This document shows positions 44,209 through 53,398 of a stretch of 64,000 nucleotides of DNA, piece after piece. A program made the translations under genes and the position numbers. The notes under the pieces were generated by a model, which did no database searches, had not been told where the DNA came from, and saw nothing but the letters and a program-made list of their open reading frames with translations. Numbering within the stretch: the first letter of the stretch is position 1; every line of letters begins with the position of its first letter. The stretch lies in assembly GCA_014728295.1 (NCBI GenBank), contig WJLW01000047.1, positions 20,673 to 84,672 of the forward strand, in the 5' to 3' direction. This DNA comes from Chitinivibrionales bacterium (GTDB lineage: Bacteria > Fibrobacterota > Chitinivibrionia > Chitinivibrionales > WJKA01).

Positions 44209-45080
44209 ATGTCCTTTATTACAGACCTGCACATTCATTCGCCGCACTCACGCGCTACTTCACGAAATCTCAGTTTTGAAATGCTTGACATGTGGGCACG
44301 CATCAAAGGAGTCGACATCGTCGGAACCGGAGATATAAACCATCCGGCCAGACGTGCCGAAATTGAAGAAAAATTGCAGGATGATGCCACCGGCCTTTAT
44401 ATCCTGCGTATCGAATTTCGAACCCAAACCGGCCTGCCTGTTGCCGGCGCACCAGACAGCGCCGTCGCATTCATGTTGACGGGCGAAATCTCGACTATTT
44501 ACCAAACAGGACAACAAAACCCGCAAGGTGCATCACATTGTCTGTCTTGCCGACCTGGACGGCCATCGCAAGTGCAAACTAAAATTCACGCCCGATCAAA
44601 GTGATGTGCACCGGGGACGCTGTCCGGAATGTGGCGCTAAAATGACACTGGGGGTTTTGTATCGCGTTATGCAGCTTGCCGACCGTCCGTCACCAGGCCC
44701 CGCCAATCAGCATCCGCCCTTTCGCCGGCTGTTGTCTCTCGAAAAAATTCTCTCGGAAATACTCGGATATGGCGCCGGCTCCCGGCGCGTGCAACAAGAA
44801 TATTGCTCGCCTCATCGGCACGCTCGGAGCCGAGTTGAAAATTCTTGCCCACCTCGACATAGGGGATATCGAGAAAGCCTCGCCGCCCCTGGGCCAGGCC
44901 GTTTCCCGCATCAGAGAGGAGCGTGTCCACATCTCACCGGGCTATGACGGCGAGTATGGCACAGTCACTGTATTTTCACCACAAGAACGGGCCCAGATTA
45001 CTTCTTCTCGATTTTCGTTCCGACGTAATTTTTTGGAATCGAAAAATAAAAGCCTTCGAAACCGGGACGATTTCTTATAA
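44209..45080 (+). pseudogene. Decayed endonuclease-Q-like PHP protein gene
   Basis: Pieces of one protein family (TIGR00375/endonuclease Q type) in three frames. The first piece, from 44209, starts correctly with the PHP motif (DLHIHSPHSRATS, VGTGDINHPA). A frameshift near 44505 moves it into the frame of KTRKVHHIVCLADLD. There about 190 residues of the PHP core are missing and the frame jumps to the zinc-binding end (GHRKCKLKFTP, GRCPECGAKMTLGVLYRVM). A second shift near 44800 leads to IARLIGTLGAELKIL and GYDGEYGTVTVF. With two frameshifts and one large deletion it is dead. The intact enzyme nicks DNA at deaminated bases. Confidence 0.75.
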
Positions 45081-45372
45081 AATCAGGTACAATCTTCTCT
45101 TCCAGGTGCTGCTGATCCTGATTGCCGTCCAAAACTGTTATTTTCACATCCATATGTGAAGTACCCGGCTTGTAGATCACTTCCAGGACGGTTCCAGTGG
45201 GGATTAATGCAGAAAATCCTTCGGAATACGGTTCTGCCCATTCAATCGACGCTTCCTGGCGAAATTCATCGATTACCACGAATGTGTCGCCCTTATTGAT
45301 TTCATTGGCGCCGCATCCAAAGAGCAGCAAAATTGGTAATGCGTTTAAAATTAAAAGGTTAGTACGATTCAT
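44998..45372 (-). CDS. Small lipoprotein of unknown function
   Basis: 124 residues. Signal peptide with lipobox LLFGC (Cys20), then a hydrophilic domain (INKGDTFVVIDEFRQEASIE, VLEVIYKPGTSHM). It would be anchored in the outer or inner membrane. The 3' end overlaps the decayed PHP gene on the other strand. The ribosome site GGGAGGTGG lies a few bases before the ATG. Family not recognised. Confidence 0.65.
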   Translation of the reverse strand: MNRTNLLILNALPILLLFGCGANEINKGDTFVVIDEFRQEASIEWAEPYSEGFSALIPTGTVLEVIYKPGTSHMDVKITVLDGNQDQQHLEEKIVPDFIRNRPGFEGFYFSIPKNYVGTKIEKK

Positions 45373-45588
45373 TCCACCTCCCTGGTTAGGTTATACGCTT
45401 AAAATGTCAGGATAGCCTCTCGAGAGGATTACCTATCTACAAAATAATACCGGCAAAGCATAGGTCCGTAACATTTACACAATATTTTCCAAAACAGTAT
45501 CGTAATATGGTTGTAAGTGAAATGAAATAGCGCCATTACCTGTCCTTTTTTGCATCATCCTCCTTCTTTGTGATCGCTTTGATCACAC

Positions 45589-45623
45589 GCCCGTCAGGCC
45601 CCTCCTCTGACGGGCTTTTTTTT
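45589..45623 (+). terminator. Strong + strand terminator with no gene before it
   Basis: GCCCGTCAG / CTGACGGGC (45589-45597, 45607-45615) followed by eight T. Immediately before it is a second small hairpin GTGATC-GCTTT-GATCAC. No + strand gene ends here: the nearest is the decayed gene ending at 45080 and the lipoprotein at 45372 is on the other strand. This suggests an unannotated small RNA (see findings). Confidence 0.8.
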
Positions 45624-45664
45624 AAGCGGCAGATATTCGCGCCGGGCGACCGGCGATGCGAAGT

Positions 45665-46888
45665 TCACTGAATATAGCCTTGCCGGTCAAACTGCTCATA
45701 GCCTCGCAGATAGCGTACAAAGAGGTGCCATTTCATCGGACTGCGCCCGGCAAATACAAAACGGTAATCGGTGCCGCGCCAGGTGCATTCGAAAATGTCT
45801 TTTTTCTGAATTACCGAATTTTCGATCTCGTCAAGCGCAATCGTATAGCTGTAGGATGCACTTTCGCCGGAAAAGCTGATATGCGTGCGTGTCAGCTCAA
45901 GGCTGCCCGTACACAAATCAACAAAGCACTCTTTGCGGTTGCGCAACTGGACCACGACCTTGTCGCCGGAGGCCAGAATGTCGCCTTCACGTGCCTGGTG
46001 CACTGCGTCAAGTACCAGTTTTTTATGGAATACCGACCAATCATGCACATCTTCAAGCTGCGATGCGGAAGTTGAGCCCGCCGGTGTGATTCTGCACCAT
46101 GGATCGACCTGCCAGCAGCCTGTGCATGCGCTGCACTTCATTTCATTGCCGGAGGTTACCAACGTATCGTCCTGTTGACATTGCGGACAATGCCAGAAAA
46201 ACCGCTCCAGCCCTTCTGCAAGGCGTTCTCCCCTGAATCTGGTTTGCCGGTTGTCGGGATCTTTGACTTCGTTCTGGTATATCGAGCTTTTCATGGTATC
46301 AAACAGCTCTTCATCGCTCATGTCCCGAATTTTATCGGCGGACAGCACCGTGCGATGAATAAGAATGCGCCCGGTACGTTTGGTTTGTGCCCACCACGGT
46401 TTGGTAAGAAAATTCCCTTTGATGCGATTCAATACAAGCGGGCACCGGGCACGCTTGATGATCTTTTCTATGCCGCGATAAATGAGTTGTGTCTCCCCAT
46501 CCCAGGTCGTTTGTCCTTCGGGGAAAATGCAGACAGGATAGCCGCTTTTGATGAGATTCATCGTCTTTTTCATGGCCTTGAAGTCGGAGGCGCCCTTTTT
46601 TTTCGGAAAAGCGCCAATGCTGTTGAGATACCAGACGGTTATGGGACTGGCCTTGAATGCATCATCATTGCACATGATGGCAAAGGGGGACTTGCTGTCA
46701 CGACCGACCATCCACGGATCGAAAAACGTTCCATGATTCGAAATAACCATGAACGGCGCCCGGGGATAGGGCTCTGAGTCCGGGGTGCTGCGATAGTTGT
46801 ACTGACGCTGCAGGTGTATCTCGACGAATGGCCGGGAAAATACGTTCCACATGAGCCAGCGGTAGATAAAAATCAGCTTTTTTGACAT
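45665..46888 (-). CDS. PlsC-type acyltransferase with C-terminal zinc ribbon
   Basis: 407 residues. The acyltransferase block is NHGTFFDPW (NHxxxxD, residues about 51-57) and FPEGQTTWDG, as in 1-acylglycerol-3-phosphate acyltransferases, which add the second fatty acid to phosphatidic acid. After residue 230 an uncommon extension carries a zinc ribbon (CPQCQQDD and CSACTGCW). The rest of the protein is a domain of about 130 residues with a beta-rich pattern. Seventeen bases separate it from the exporter gene upstream, so the two probably form an operon. The true acyl acceptor is unknown. Confidence 0.75.
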   Translation of the reverse strand: MSKKLIFIYRWLMWNVFSRPFVEIHLQRQYNYRSTPDSEPYPRAPFMVISNHGTFFDPWMVGRDSKSPFAIMCNDDAFKASPITVWYLNSIGAFPKKKGASDFKAMKKTMNLIKSGYPVCIFPEGQTTWDGETQLIYRGIEKIIKRARCPLVLNRIKGNFLTKPWWAQTKRTGRILIHRTVLSADKIRDMSDEELFDTMKSSIYQNEVKDPDNRQTRFRGERLAEGLERFFWHCPQCQQDDTLVTSGNEMKCSACTGCWQVDPWCRITPAGSTSASQLEDVHDWSVFHKKLVLDAVHQAREGDILASGDKVVVQLRNRKECFVDLCTGSLELTRTHISFSGESASYSYTIALDEIENSVIQKKDIFECTWRGTDYRFVFAGRSPMKWHLFVRYLRGYEQFDRQGYIQ

Positions 46889-46905
46889 GGTTTTGCTTCT
46901 CCGAA

Positions 46906-48768
46906 TTAGTAACCGTGCTGAAGAAGCTCCTGAAAAAGGCCCTCTTCAGCGGATAACTGTTCAAAATTGCCTTGCTGGACTATGTTGCCGCGCTCAAACA
47001 CCAATATTTTATCCACGTGCCGGATAGTCGAGAGCCGATGCGCAATAACGATGATCGTGTGTTCTTTCATCAACTCTCTCATGGCCTGTTGAATCCGCTT
47101 TTCCGAGGTGTTGTCAAGCGCCGAAGTTGCCTCGTCAAAAATATAGAAGGGATGCTTGCCCAGGATTGCGCGGGCAATGGCAATACGTTGCTTCTGCCCC
47201 CCCGACAGCGAATAGCCGTTTTCGCCGACCTGCGTTTCGGCTCCTTTGGGCATCAACGCAAGGAACTCGTTGACATAAGCAAGCTCCATAGCGCGTTCGA
47301 CCTCTTGACGTGAGGCATGGGGCGAGGCAACGCGGACATTTTCGTAAATCGTCGTCTGAAACAAAAAGGGGTCCTGTGTGACCACGCCAAAGTGCGAACG
47401 CAAATCTGTGAGTGAAAACCGGCGGATATCTCTACCTTCGATCAAGATCTGACCTTTTTGCACTTCGTACAAGCGCAGCACCAGGTTGGCAAAAGTCGAC
47501 TTGCCCGACCCTGACGGCCCCGCCAGTGCCACGTTTTCTCCGAAATTGATTGTGCACGAAATATTCCTGAGCACCGGATAGGTCGTATAGGCAAATTCGA
47601 CATTTCTGAATTCAACAAACGGGGCGCACTCCTCCCGGGCGACCTTCTCCTGCTCATCAACTTTGAGCTGTACCTGCTGGGGTTTTTCTTCGACCGTACT
47701 CTCTGTTTTGAGAATGCGCATGATGCGCTCGAGTCCCGCTTCGGCGTTGGCTTTGACCAGATTGAGGCGAAACAGCATCATGAGCGGTCCCATCAGCAAA
47801 TTTACGCTATTGATAAAGGCGAAAAGCTCACCTACGGTCATGCCGCGGTAGATGCATGACAGGGTTCCGGCAATAAATATCATTGCCATGCCGATATAGT
47901 GCAGGCCCTCGGGCTTGACATGCTCGAGATTCTGCCGCTTGGAAAGCATTTCCGATTGCTCTCTGATGCGGCCGATCTGCATATCGAAACGGTCGCTGAC
48001 ATCACCTTCAATGGCATGAATTTTAACTTCGCGGGAGCCGCGCAGCATATCGGCAACATATTTTGATACCGATGACTCCTCCCGCATGAAATCGGCGGCC
48101 ATGTCCCGAATGATCAGGCGCGAACGCCTGTTGACGAATACTATGCAGATAACCGTAGCAATCAGGATAAGTGACATCAGCCAGTCAAAATAGATGAGCG
48201 TTGCCAGTGCAACGATCCAGGAGACGGCCTGATTGGGCGCAACCATGACGAATTGCTGCAGAAACATCTTCAGATAATTGAGGGGAGAACCCATGATATA
48301 ATTGAAAAGTTCTCCACTGGAAACCGAATCATGAAAGCGAAAGCACAGTCGCTGCACATGCCTGAACAGACGCGACCGGATGCGGAAGAGAAAGCCCTCG
48401 AGCGCCTGCACCATCCTTCGATAACCGATGAGCCAGGCAATGATCCTGGTGGAGCTCATGGCAATATAAAACCCAACGAAAACCAGGGCCCAGGTGACGC
48501 GCTCCTTGATATCTGCGTCTTTGCGGACAATGCCCTCATCTACGATGAATTTGACCGAAATATTTTGCATTGCCACGGCGAAACCTGATATCACCGCACA
48601 TACCGAGGCGATTATTACCTGCTTTTTGTATTCGCCAATAGACCCGAAAATGGTCGGCCAGAATTTGTAATCGCCGAGATCAGCCTGCTTGAAGAAAGGA
48701 TTATCGTCGTCCGGTTTCTGATTTTTTTCCAGGTTTTGCCACCCGCGCGCATGAGATTTAAACTGCAT
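46906..48768 (-). CDS. ABC exporter of the MsbA/lipid type
   Basis: 620 residues: six membrane helices in residues about 35-330, then a nucleotide-binding domain. Walker A GPSGSGKST (residues about 413-421), signature LSGGQKQRIAIARAI, Walker B FYIFDEATSALD, and H-loop VIAHRLSTI are all intact. Half-transporter architecture, active as a homodimer at the inner membrane. With an acyltransferase downstream, lipid or lipid-A flipping is the most likely role; multidrug export cannot be excluded. The phoU operon lies upstream and ends about 90 bases away. Confidence 0.88.
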   Translation of the reverse strand: MQFKSHARGWQNLEKNQKPDDDNPFFKQADLGDYKFWPTIFGSIGEYKKQVIIASVCAVISGFAVAMQNISVKFIVDEGIVRKDADIKERVTWALVFVGFYIAMSSTRIIAWLIGYRRMVQALEGFLFRIRSRLFRHVQRLCFRFHDSVSSGELFNYIMGSPLNYLKMFLQQFVMVAPNQAVSWIVALATLIYFDWLMSLILIATVICIVFVNRRSRLIIRDMAADFMREESSVSKYVADMLRGSREVKIHAIEGDVSDRFDMQIGRIREQSEMLSKRQNLEHVKPEGLHYIGMAMIFIAGTLSCIYRGMTVGELFAFINSVNLLMGPLMMLFRLNLVKANAEAGLERIMRILKTESTVEEKPQQVQLKVDEQEKVAREECAPFVEFRNVEFAYTTYPVLRNISCTINFGENVALAGPSGSGKSTFANLVLRLYEVQKGQILIEGRDIRRFSLTDLRSHFGVVTQDPFLFQTTIYENVRVASPHASRQEVERAMELAYVNEFLALMPKGAETQVGENGYSLSGGQKQRIAIARAILGKHPFYIFDEATSALDNTSEKRIQQAMRELMKEHTIIVIAHRLSTIRHVDKILVFERGNIVQQGNFEQLSAEEGLFQELLQHGY

Positions 48769-48857
48769 TTTTCCCTGTCATTTCGCCAGAATGCTTAAAA
48801 CCGGCTATAAAATACATGCTTTCACAGAGCCGGCAGGCAGGTGCCTGTTTGACGCAC

Positions 48858-49514
48858 CTATATTTTGCGGTGGCGCACAATATCGCCCTCAATCATATAA
48901 ATAACATCCTCGGCAATATTGGTTGCGTGATCGGCGATACGCTCCAGGTGACGGGAAATCGAGAGATATTGCATCATCAGCTCGACGTTTTTGGGCTGGG
49001 ATTCGACCTGTTTTTTGAATATTTCAAACATCCGACGATTAAGCTCATCAATTGCGTCGTCACATGCACAGACCTCGTGAGACTTCTCTTCGTCAAGGTT
49101 GATCAACGCCTCGATGCTGGCATTAAGCATATTAACGGCCTTGACAAACATGACATTGAAGTCAAAACCGATATCTATGGGTGCATGGGTGGCAATAATT
49201 TTTGCGCGTTCTGCAATATTAACCGCCAGATCACCGATGCGCTCGAGGTCGTTATTCATTTTAAGTACCGATACGATAAACCTCAAGTCAACCGCAACCG
49301 GCTGATGCAACGCCAGGATTTTCAGGCATTCCTCTTCCACATCGATTTCCATGTTGTCAATCTGACGGTCGTTTTGCAGGACAAGGTCGGCCTCATCGGC
49401 GTTTCTGTCGGCAACCGAGCGTACGGCTCGTCTGAGATTTTCCTCAACCATGGTGCACAACGACAGCATTTTTTTCTGCAAAAATTCAATCTCTTTGCGG
49501 AGATGAAAGGCCAT
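48858..49514 (-). CDS. phoU: Phosphate signalling protein PhoU
   Basis: 218 residues, full length, two three-helix bundles with the repeated metal-binding motif (FVKAVNMLNASIEAL and the paired ERIGDLAVNIAE and ERIADHATNIAE). PhoU couples the Pst transporter to the PhoR/PhoB kinase system, keeping the Pho regulon off in phosphate-rich conditions. Third gene of the pstB-glgC-phoU unit, 12 bases after glgC. Confidence 0.95.
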   Translation of the reverse strand: MAFHLRKEIEFLQKKMLSLCTMVEENLRRAVRSVADRNADEADLVLQNDRQIDNMEIDVEEECLKILALHQPVAVDLRFIVSVLKMNNDLERIGDLAVNIAERAKIIATHAPIDIGFDFNVMFVKAVNMLNASIEALINLDEEKSHEVCACDDAIDELNRRMFEIFKKQVESQPKNVELMMQYLSISRHLERIADHATNIAEDVIYMIEGDIVRHRKI

Positions 49515-49526
49515 AAAAACCTCCAG

Positions 49527-50768
49527 TTAGATAGCAAAATTCGGCGGAATGACCGTATCCTGCGGGATGGCGATAATGCCCGAGCGAATCATATACAGGT
49601 CATGCTCCGCCTCTTCCACGCCCGAATAGTTAGCCAGGGTCGATCCTGCACCGATATGCGCGTTCTTATCGATAATTGCACCCTTGATAGTGCAGTTTTC
49701 TCCAATTTCGAATTGGTCGCCATGCTGCGGGGAATCGTTTCCGGTGATGATAGAATCTTCGATGCAGGTATTGCGATCGACACGGGTTCTTACCCCGATG
49801 ATGCTGCCCTTTATCTGCGCAGCCTGGATATTGCCTCCGTCGGCAATGAGTGAATCGGTGATGGTCGTGTTATTAATTTTTGTGGGCGGCAGGTGACGGG
49901 AGTTGGTGACGATCGAGTTACCGCCCTGCAGAATATGCGAGATGCCGCCGCCGCGCAGCCATTCCATGTTGGCCTCGTACAGCGCTTTGATTGTCCCGAC
50001 ATCCTCCCAGTATCCCTCAAACGGGAAGCAACGCATATCAAAGTTATTTGCGGCTTCAGGAATTACCGTTTTGCCGAAGTCAACTTCGTTATTGTCAAGG
50101 GCCTTGATGAGGATGTCGGTGTCGAACAGGTAAAGCCCCATCGAACCCAGAAACGGACATTCGGCCGGATGTTCGATTACATTATTGATTTTGTATTCTT
50201 CAACTTCGTCAACTGTTGCGGGCTTTTCGTAGAAGTCAATTACTTGGTAGTCGGGCGCGACCTTGACAATTCCCAGCTCGTGTATTTTGTTCGCCGGCGT
50301 ATAATTTGCTGCGATGGTAATCTGGGAGCCGTTGGCGGAATGCCAAAGCAGCAGTTGCTGGTAATCCATTGAGTACACTTGATCGCCACTGAGTATCAGT
50401 ACATATTTCGGCCGGTGATATACCACATATTCAAGTGTCTGGCGCACGGCATCGGCCGTTCCCTGAAACCAGTCGGTGCGATGGTTGGTCTGCTGCGCGG
50501 CGATGACGTCGATAAAGCCCTCGTGCCCGATGCGCTGCGAATACGCCTGCCAAATGTGGCGATTCAACGAAAAAGAATTGAACTGCGTAAGAATAAATAT
50601 GTTCTTGAATCCCGAACGCAGGCAATTGGTGATCGGAATATCTATCAGGCGGTATTTGCCTCCGAAATTGACTGCGGGTTTAGCTCTCTTTTTAGTCAAA
50701 GGATAGAGTCGTGAACCTTTTCCCCCACCAAGAATCAGGACTAAAACGTCCCTATTTTTAATTGCCAA
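49527..50768 (-). CDS. glgC: Glucose-1-phosphate adenylyltransferase
   Basis: 413 residues. Makes ADP-glucose from glucose 1-phosphate and ATP, the first committed step of glycogen synthesis. Motifs: LILGGGKGSRLYPLTKKRAK (nucleotide binding and regulatory Lys), YRLIDIPITNC, SGDQVYSMD, and a left-handed beta-helix C-terminus. It lies between pstB and phoU, 12 and 40 bases from its neighbours, which is unusual and ties glycogen formation to phosphate control (see findings). Confidence 0.95.
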   Translation of the reverse strand: MAIKNRDVLVLILGGGKGSRLYPLTKKRAKPAVNFGGKYRLIDIPITNCLRSGFKNIFILTQFNSFSLNRHIWQAYSQRIGHEGFIDVIAAQQTNHRTDWFQGTADAVRQTLEYVVYHRPKYVLILSGDQVYSMDYQQLLLWHSANGSQITIAANYTPANKIHELGIVKVAPDYQVIDFYEKPATVDEVEEYKINNVIEHPAECPFLGSMGLYLFDTDILIKALDNNEVDFGKTVIPEAANNFDMRCFPFEGYWEDVGTIKALYEANMEWLRGGGISHILQGGNSIVTNSRHLPPTKINNTTITDSLIADGGNIQAAQIKGSIIGVRTRVDRNTCIEDSIITGNDSPQHGDQFEIGENCTIKGAIIDKNAHIGAGSTLANYSGVEEAEHDLYMIRSGIIAIPQDTVIPPNFAI

Positions 50769-50808
50769 TAGTCGTTCTCCTCAGTATGTTTGCTCAACGT
50801 ACACCGGA

Positions 50809-51585
50809 TCAACCGAACCTGCCGGTAATGTAGTCTTCGGTTCGCTTCTCCCCCGGCTGCGTAAAAATCTGTTTTGTTTCTCCAAATTCTACGAGATATC
50901 CCTCAAAGAAAAATCCAGTATAGTCTGAGACCCGCGATGCCTGTTGCATGTTATGCGTTACAATCACAATCGTATAGTCGGCGCGCAACTCCGCAATCAA
51001 ATCTTCGACGCGAGCTGTCGACTTGGGATCAAGCGCCGAAGCCGGTTCGTCCATCAGCAATATATCGGGATCAACTGCCAGTGCCCGCGCGATGCACAAA
51101 CGCTGCTGTTGTCCGCCAGAAATCCCCAGGGCGCTTTCGCTGAGGCGGTCTTTGACCTCTTCCCACAATCCCGCTCTGCTGAGGCTGCGCTCGACTATTT
51201 CGGTCAGTTTGTCTCTATCGCGCAAACCATGAATGCGGGGACCAAAGGCGATGTTTTCAAAAATGGATTTGGGAAACGGATTTGATTTCTGAAAGACCAT
51301 ACCCACCCGCTTGCGCAAGGCAACGACGTCTGTTCCCTGCATATACACATTTTTGCCGTCGATGGTGACTTTGCCCTGGACGCGCGTGTTCTCGATAAGG
51401 TCGTTCATCCTGTTCAGCGTTCGCAAAAAGGTAGATTTTCCACATCCGGATGGTCCGATGAGCGCCGTAACCTGCCGGGAAGGTATGCTCATGGAAATGT
51501 CAAAAAGGGCCTGCGAAGGGCCATAAAAAAAGTTGAGATTGACAGTTTCGATTTTTACCGGATACGCATTATCGTCAGTGGGCAT
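50809..51585 (-). CDS. pstB: Phosphate ABC transporter ATP-binding protein
   Basis: 258 residues, full length. Walker [10 protein letters not shown], signature [20 protein letters not shown], Walker [15 protein letters not shown]-loop [10 protein letters not shown]. PstB powers high-affinity phosphate import with PstSAC, which are not in this window. First gene of the pstB-glgC-phoU unit. A Pho-box-like repeat lies 72 bases upstream. Confidence 0.95.
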   Translation of the reverse strand: MPTDDNAYPVKIETVNLNFFYGPSQALFDISMSIPSRQVTALIGPSGCGKSTFLRTLNRMNDLIENTRVQGKVTIDGKNVYMQGTDVVALRKRVGMVFQKSNPFPKSIFENIAFGPRIHGLRDRDKLTEIVERSLSRAGLWEEVKDRLSESALGISGGQQQRLCIARALAVDPDILLMDEPASALDPKSTARVEDLIAELRADYTIVIVTHNMQQASRVSDYTGFFFEGYLVEFGETKQIFTQPGEKRTEDYITGRFG

Positions 51586-51656
51586 GAAATTCTCCCGTAA
51601 ATCAAGCAGTTACTGTACTGTAAATATGCAAAATAATTTAAAATCGCATTTGCATG

Positions 51657-51682
51657 TTAGGATACGGTTAGCGCAGTGTTAG
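51657..51682 (-). promoter_or_regulatory. Pho-box-like repeat upstream of pstB
   Basis: Three TTAG cores on the + strand at 51657, 51668 and 51679, exactly 11 bases apart, reading CTAACAC, CTAACC and CTAACA on the minus strand. The distance to the pstB start is 72 bases. The 11-base spacing is the hallmark of PhoB/PhoP-type sites. Confidence 0.7.
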
Positions 51683-51768
51683 GGTTTTGTGTGCCCGGTG
51701 CACCTCGCATTGCAGATAGTGAAGGGTGGATGGCAGGTTCTCATGCATATCACGGCCGCCAAATGCAG

Positions 51769-52758
51769 CTACCCCTCTTCTATCTCATCTGCGTATATCT
51801 GCGATCCACTCTCCCCCTCATCCTGCTTAAGCCGTATAATCCTGATATTCTCCAACCCGATCACCGCATTGGCACTGCCGTTATCTTGGGCGACAAGGTA
51901 AAACCGCTCGGCTTCATTCCATTTTTCATGTTCGAATGCAACATTTGCGGCAACCAGAGCCAACTCGGCAAAATCCGGGAATAATTCCAGTCCGCGTCCG
52001 GCTTCTTCCAAAGCAACCAGATCGTTGCCCATTTCAATCAGCACATTGACCATGCGGAAGAAAGTCCATTTGTTGGATTTATCCAGCTCGAAGGATTCTT
52101 TCAGATAAAACAGAGTCCGTGATAAATCGCCCTTCTTTTCATAGATATCAGCCAGCAGGGCATAAACATATTGCTTATTTTGCCCCTTTTCAGGGTATTG
52201 TAGCAACCAGTCGGAAGCGGCCTGGTCATCGGCCAATTCACGATACATTTCTGCCAGTTGCAGATAGGCTTCTTCGTTTTCGCTGTTGATTTCCAGCAGG
52301 CGTTCGAATGCGGCGATAGCCTGTGGACGCGCCCCCGCTTTGCGGTAGGATGCTGCCAGTATGAGCGTGGCTTTCTCATGGCCGGGTTTTAATTCGAGTG
52401 CTCGGCGAATCTGCGCAATCGTTGCACCCATATCCTCCAGCGTATAGTAGGCAATTGCAAGATTGAGATAGCCCCTGAAAAAATCGGGTGCGTATATAAG
52501 CGATGATTTGTAGTAAACTATGCTTTGCGGAAGGCTGTCGCTTTGAAAATAGGCATTGGCCATATTAAAATAGCAGAGTGCCGGATTCTCTCCTGCAAGG
52601 GCCGCCTGCCGGTAGAGTTCGATTGCCTGCCCGGTTTGCCCGCTTTGATATGCGTTGTTTGCGCTGTCAAGCAAGGCGCCTGCAGCAACCGGATACGTGC
52701 CGAACGCAATGAAGGCCGCTGCATTCAAGAGAACCGTTCGTAACTTTGACATTGCCAT
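51769..52758 (-). CDS. TPR-repeat lipoprotein-like/secreted protein at the end of the tonB operon
   Basis: 329 residues from the ATG at 52758; an earlier frame start at 52854 would overlap tonB and is not plausible. Signal peptide (VLLNAAAFIAFGTYPVAAGA). The rest is a series of 34-residue helical TPR units, at least six (YFNMANAYFQSDSLPQSIVY, GYLNLAIAYYTLEDMGATIA, YLQLAEMYRELADDQAASDW and so on), so it is a periplasmic protein-protein adaptor. Its start is one base before the tonB stop, so translation is coupled. The partner is unknown; the TonB receptor of this regulon is an obvious candidate. Confidence 0.75.
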   Translation of the reverse strand: MAMSKLRTVLLNAAAFIAFGTYPVAAGALLDSANNAYQSGQTGQAIELYRQAALAGENPALCYFNMANAYFQSDSLPQSIVYYKSSLIYAPDFFRGYLNLAIAYYTLEDMGATIAQIRRALELKPGHEKATLILAASYRKAGARPQAIAAFERLLEINSENEEAYLQLAEMYRELADDQAASDWLLQYPEKGQNKQYVYALLADIYEKKGDLSRTLFYLKESFELDKSNKWTFFRMVNVLIEMGNDLVALEEAGRGLELFPDFAELALVAANVAFEHEKWNEAERFYLVAQDNGSANAVIGLENIRIIRLKQDEGESGSQIYADEIEEG

Positions 52759-52759
52759 G

Positions 52760-53389
52760 CTAGTCCAGTCTGAAATCAACGACCTGACGCACCCGCACCT
52801 TGACCGGCACGCCTTTATTTTTCGCGGGCTTGAATTTCCACCTCTCAATTGCATCCCGGGCCGCGCCGGTGATGGTGGGATGCGGAGAACGTACTATTTC
52901 GATGTCCTTTGCCTGGCCGTCAACACCAATAATAAAGACAACTTCCAATGTTCCCTCTATGCCCTGTTCTTTGGCCCGCTCGGGAAATTCTATCGGGGTC
53001 TGGCGGATGACCACGAAATCTTCATCAGTCTCACCTTCTTCAAATACTTCCGCTTCCAAATCCTGCTGGCTTTCGACCGCAACGCCCTCACCCGAGGCAA
53101 CACCCAAATCGGGATTGAATTTAAGCTTCATGCCGCGGTTGCCGCCTTTGGCCTCGCCCGATTTAACTTGACGAATGCGGCGCCGCTTCTTTTTCTTCTC
53201 CTCTTTCTTCTTCGGCCGGATCATTTCGGCAACAATGCGCTGTTGCGGCTTATTTTTCTCATCTTTGTTGCTTAGTGCGTCAAACATATCCGAAAGGGCC
53301 GGAATAGCAATAAAAAGTGCGAAATTGAGCACCAGCACCACAGCCAGCTTAACGAGAACCGCTCCGGCTTTTGTCAGCGCGTTGAGCAC
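52760..53389 (-). CDS. tonB: TonB-family energy transducer
   Basis: 209 residues. One N-terminal membrane helix (LVKLAVVLVLNFALFIAIPAL), a Lys-rich linker (PKKKEEKKKKRRRI) and an acidic stretch in place of the usual Pro-rich spacer. The C-terminal TonB domain reads EQGIEGTLEVVFIIGVDGQA, then AARDAIERWKFKPA. It spans the periplasm and drives outer-membrane receptors with proton-motive force from ExbB/ExbD. Fifth gene of the DUF3450-exb-tonB operon, nine bases after exbD. Confidence 0.9.
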   Translation of the reverse strand: MLNALTKAGAVLVKLAVVLVLNFALFIAIPALSDMFDALSNKDEKNKPQQRIVAEMIRPKKKEEKKKKRRRIRQVKSGEAKGGNRGMKLKFNPDLGVASGEGVAVESQQDLEAEVFEEGETDEDFVVIRQTPIEFPERAKEQGIEGTLEVVFIIGVDGQAKDIEIVRSPHPTITGAARDAIERWKFKPAKNKGVPVKVRVRQVVDFRLD

Positions 53390-53398
53390 AATGAATTC

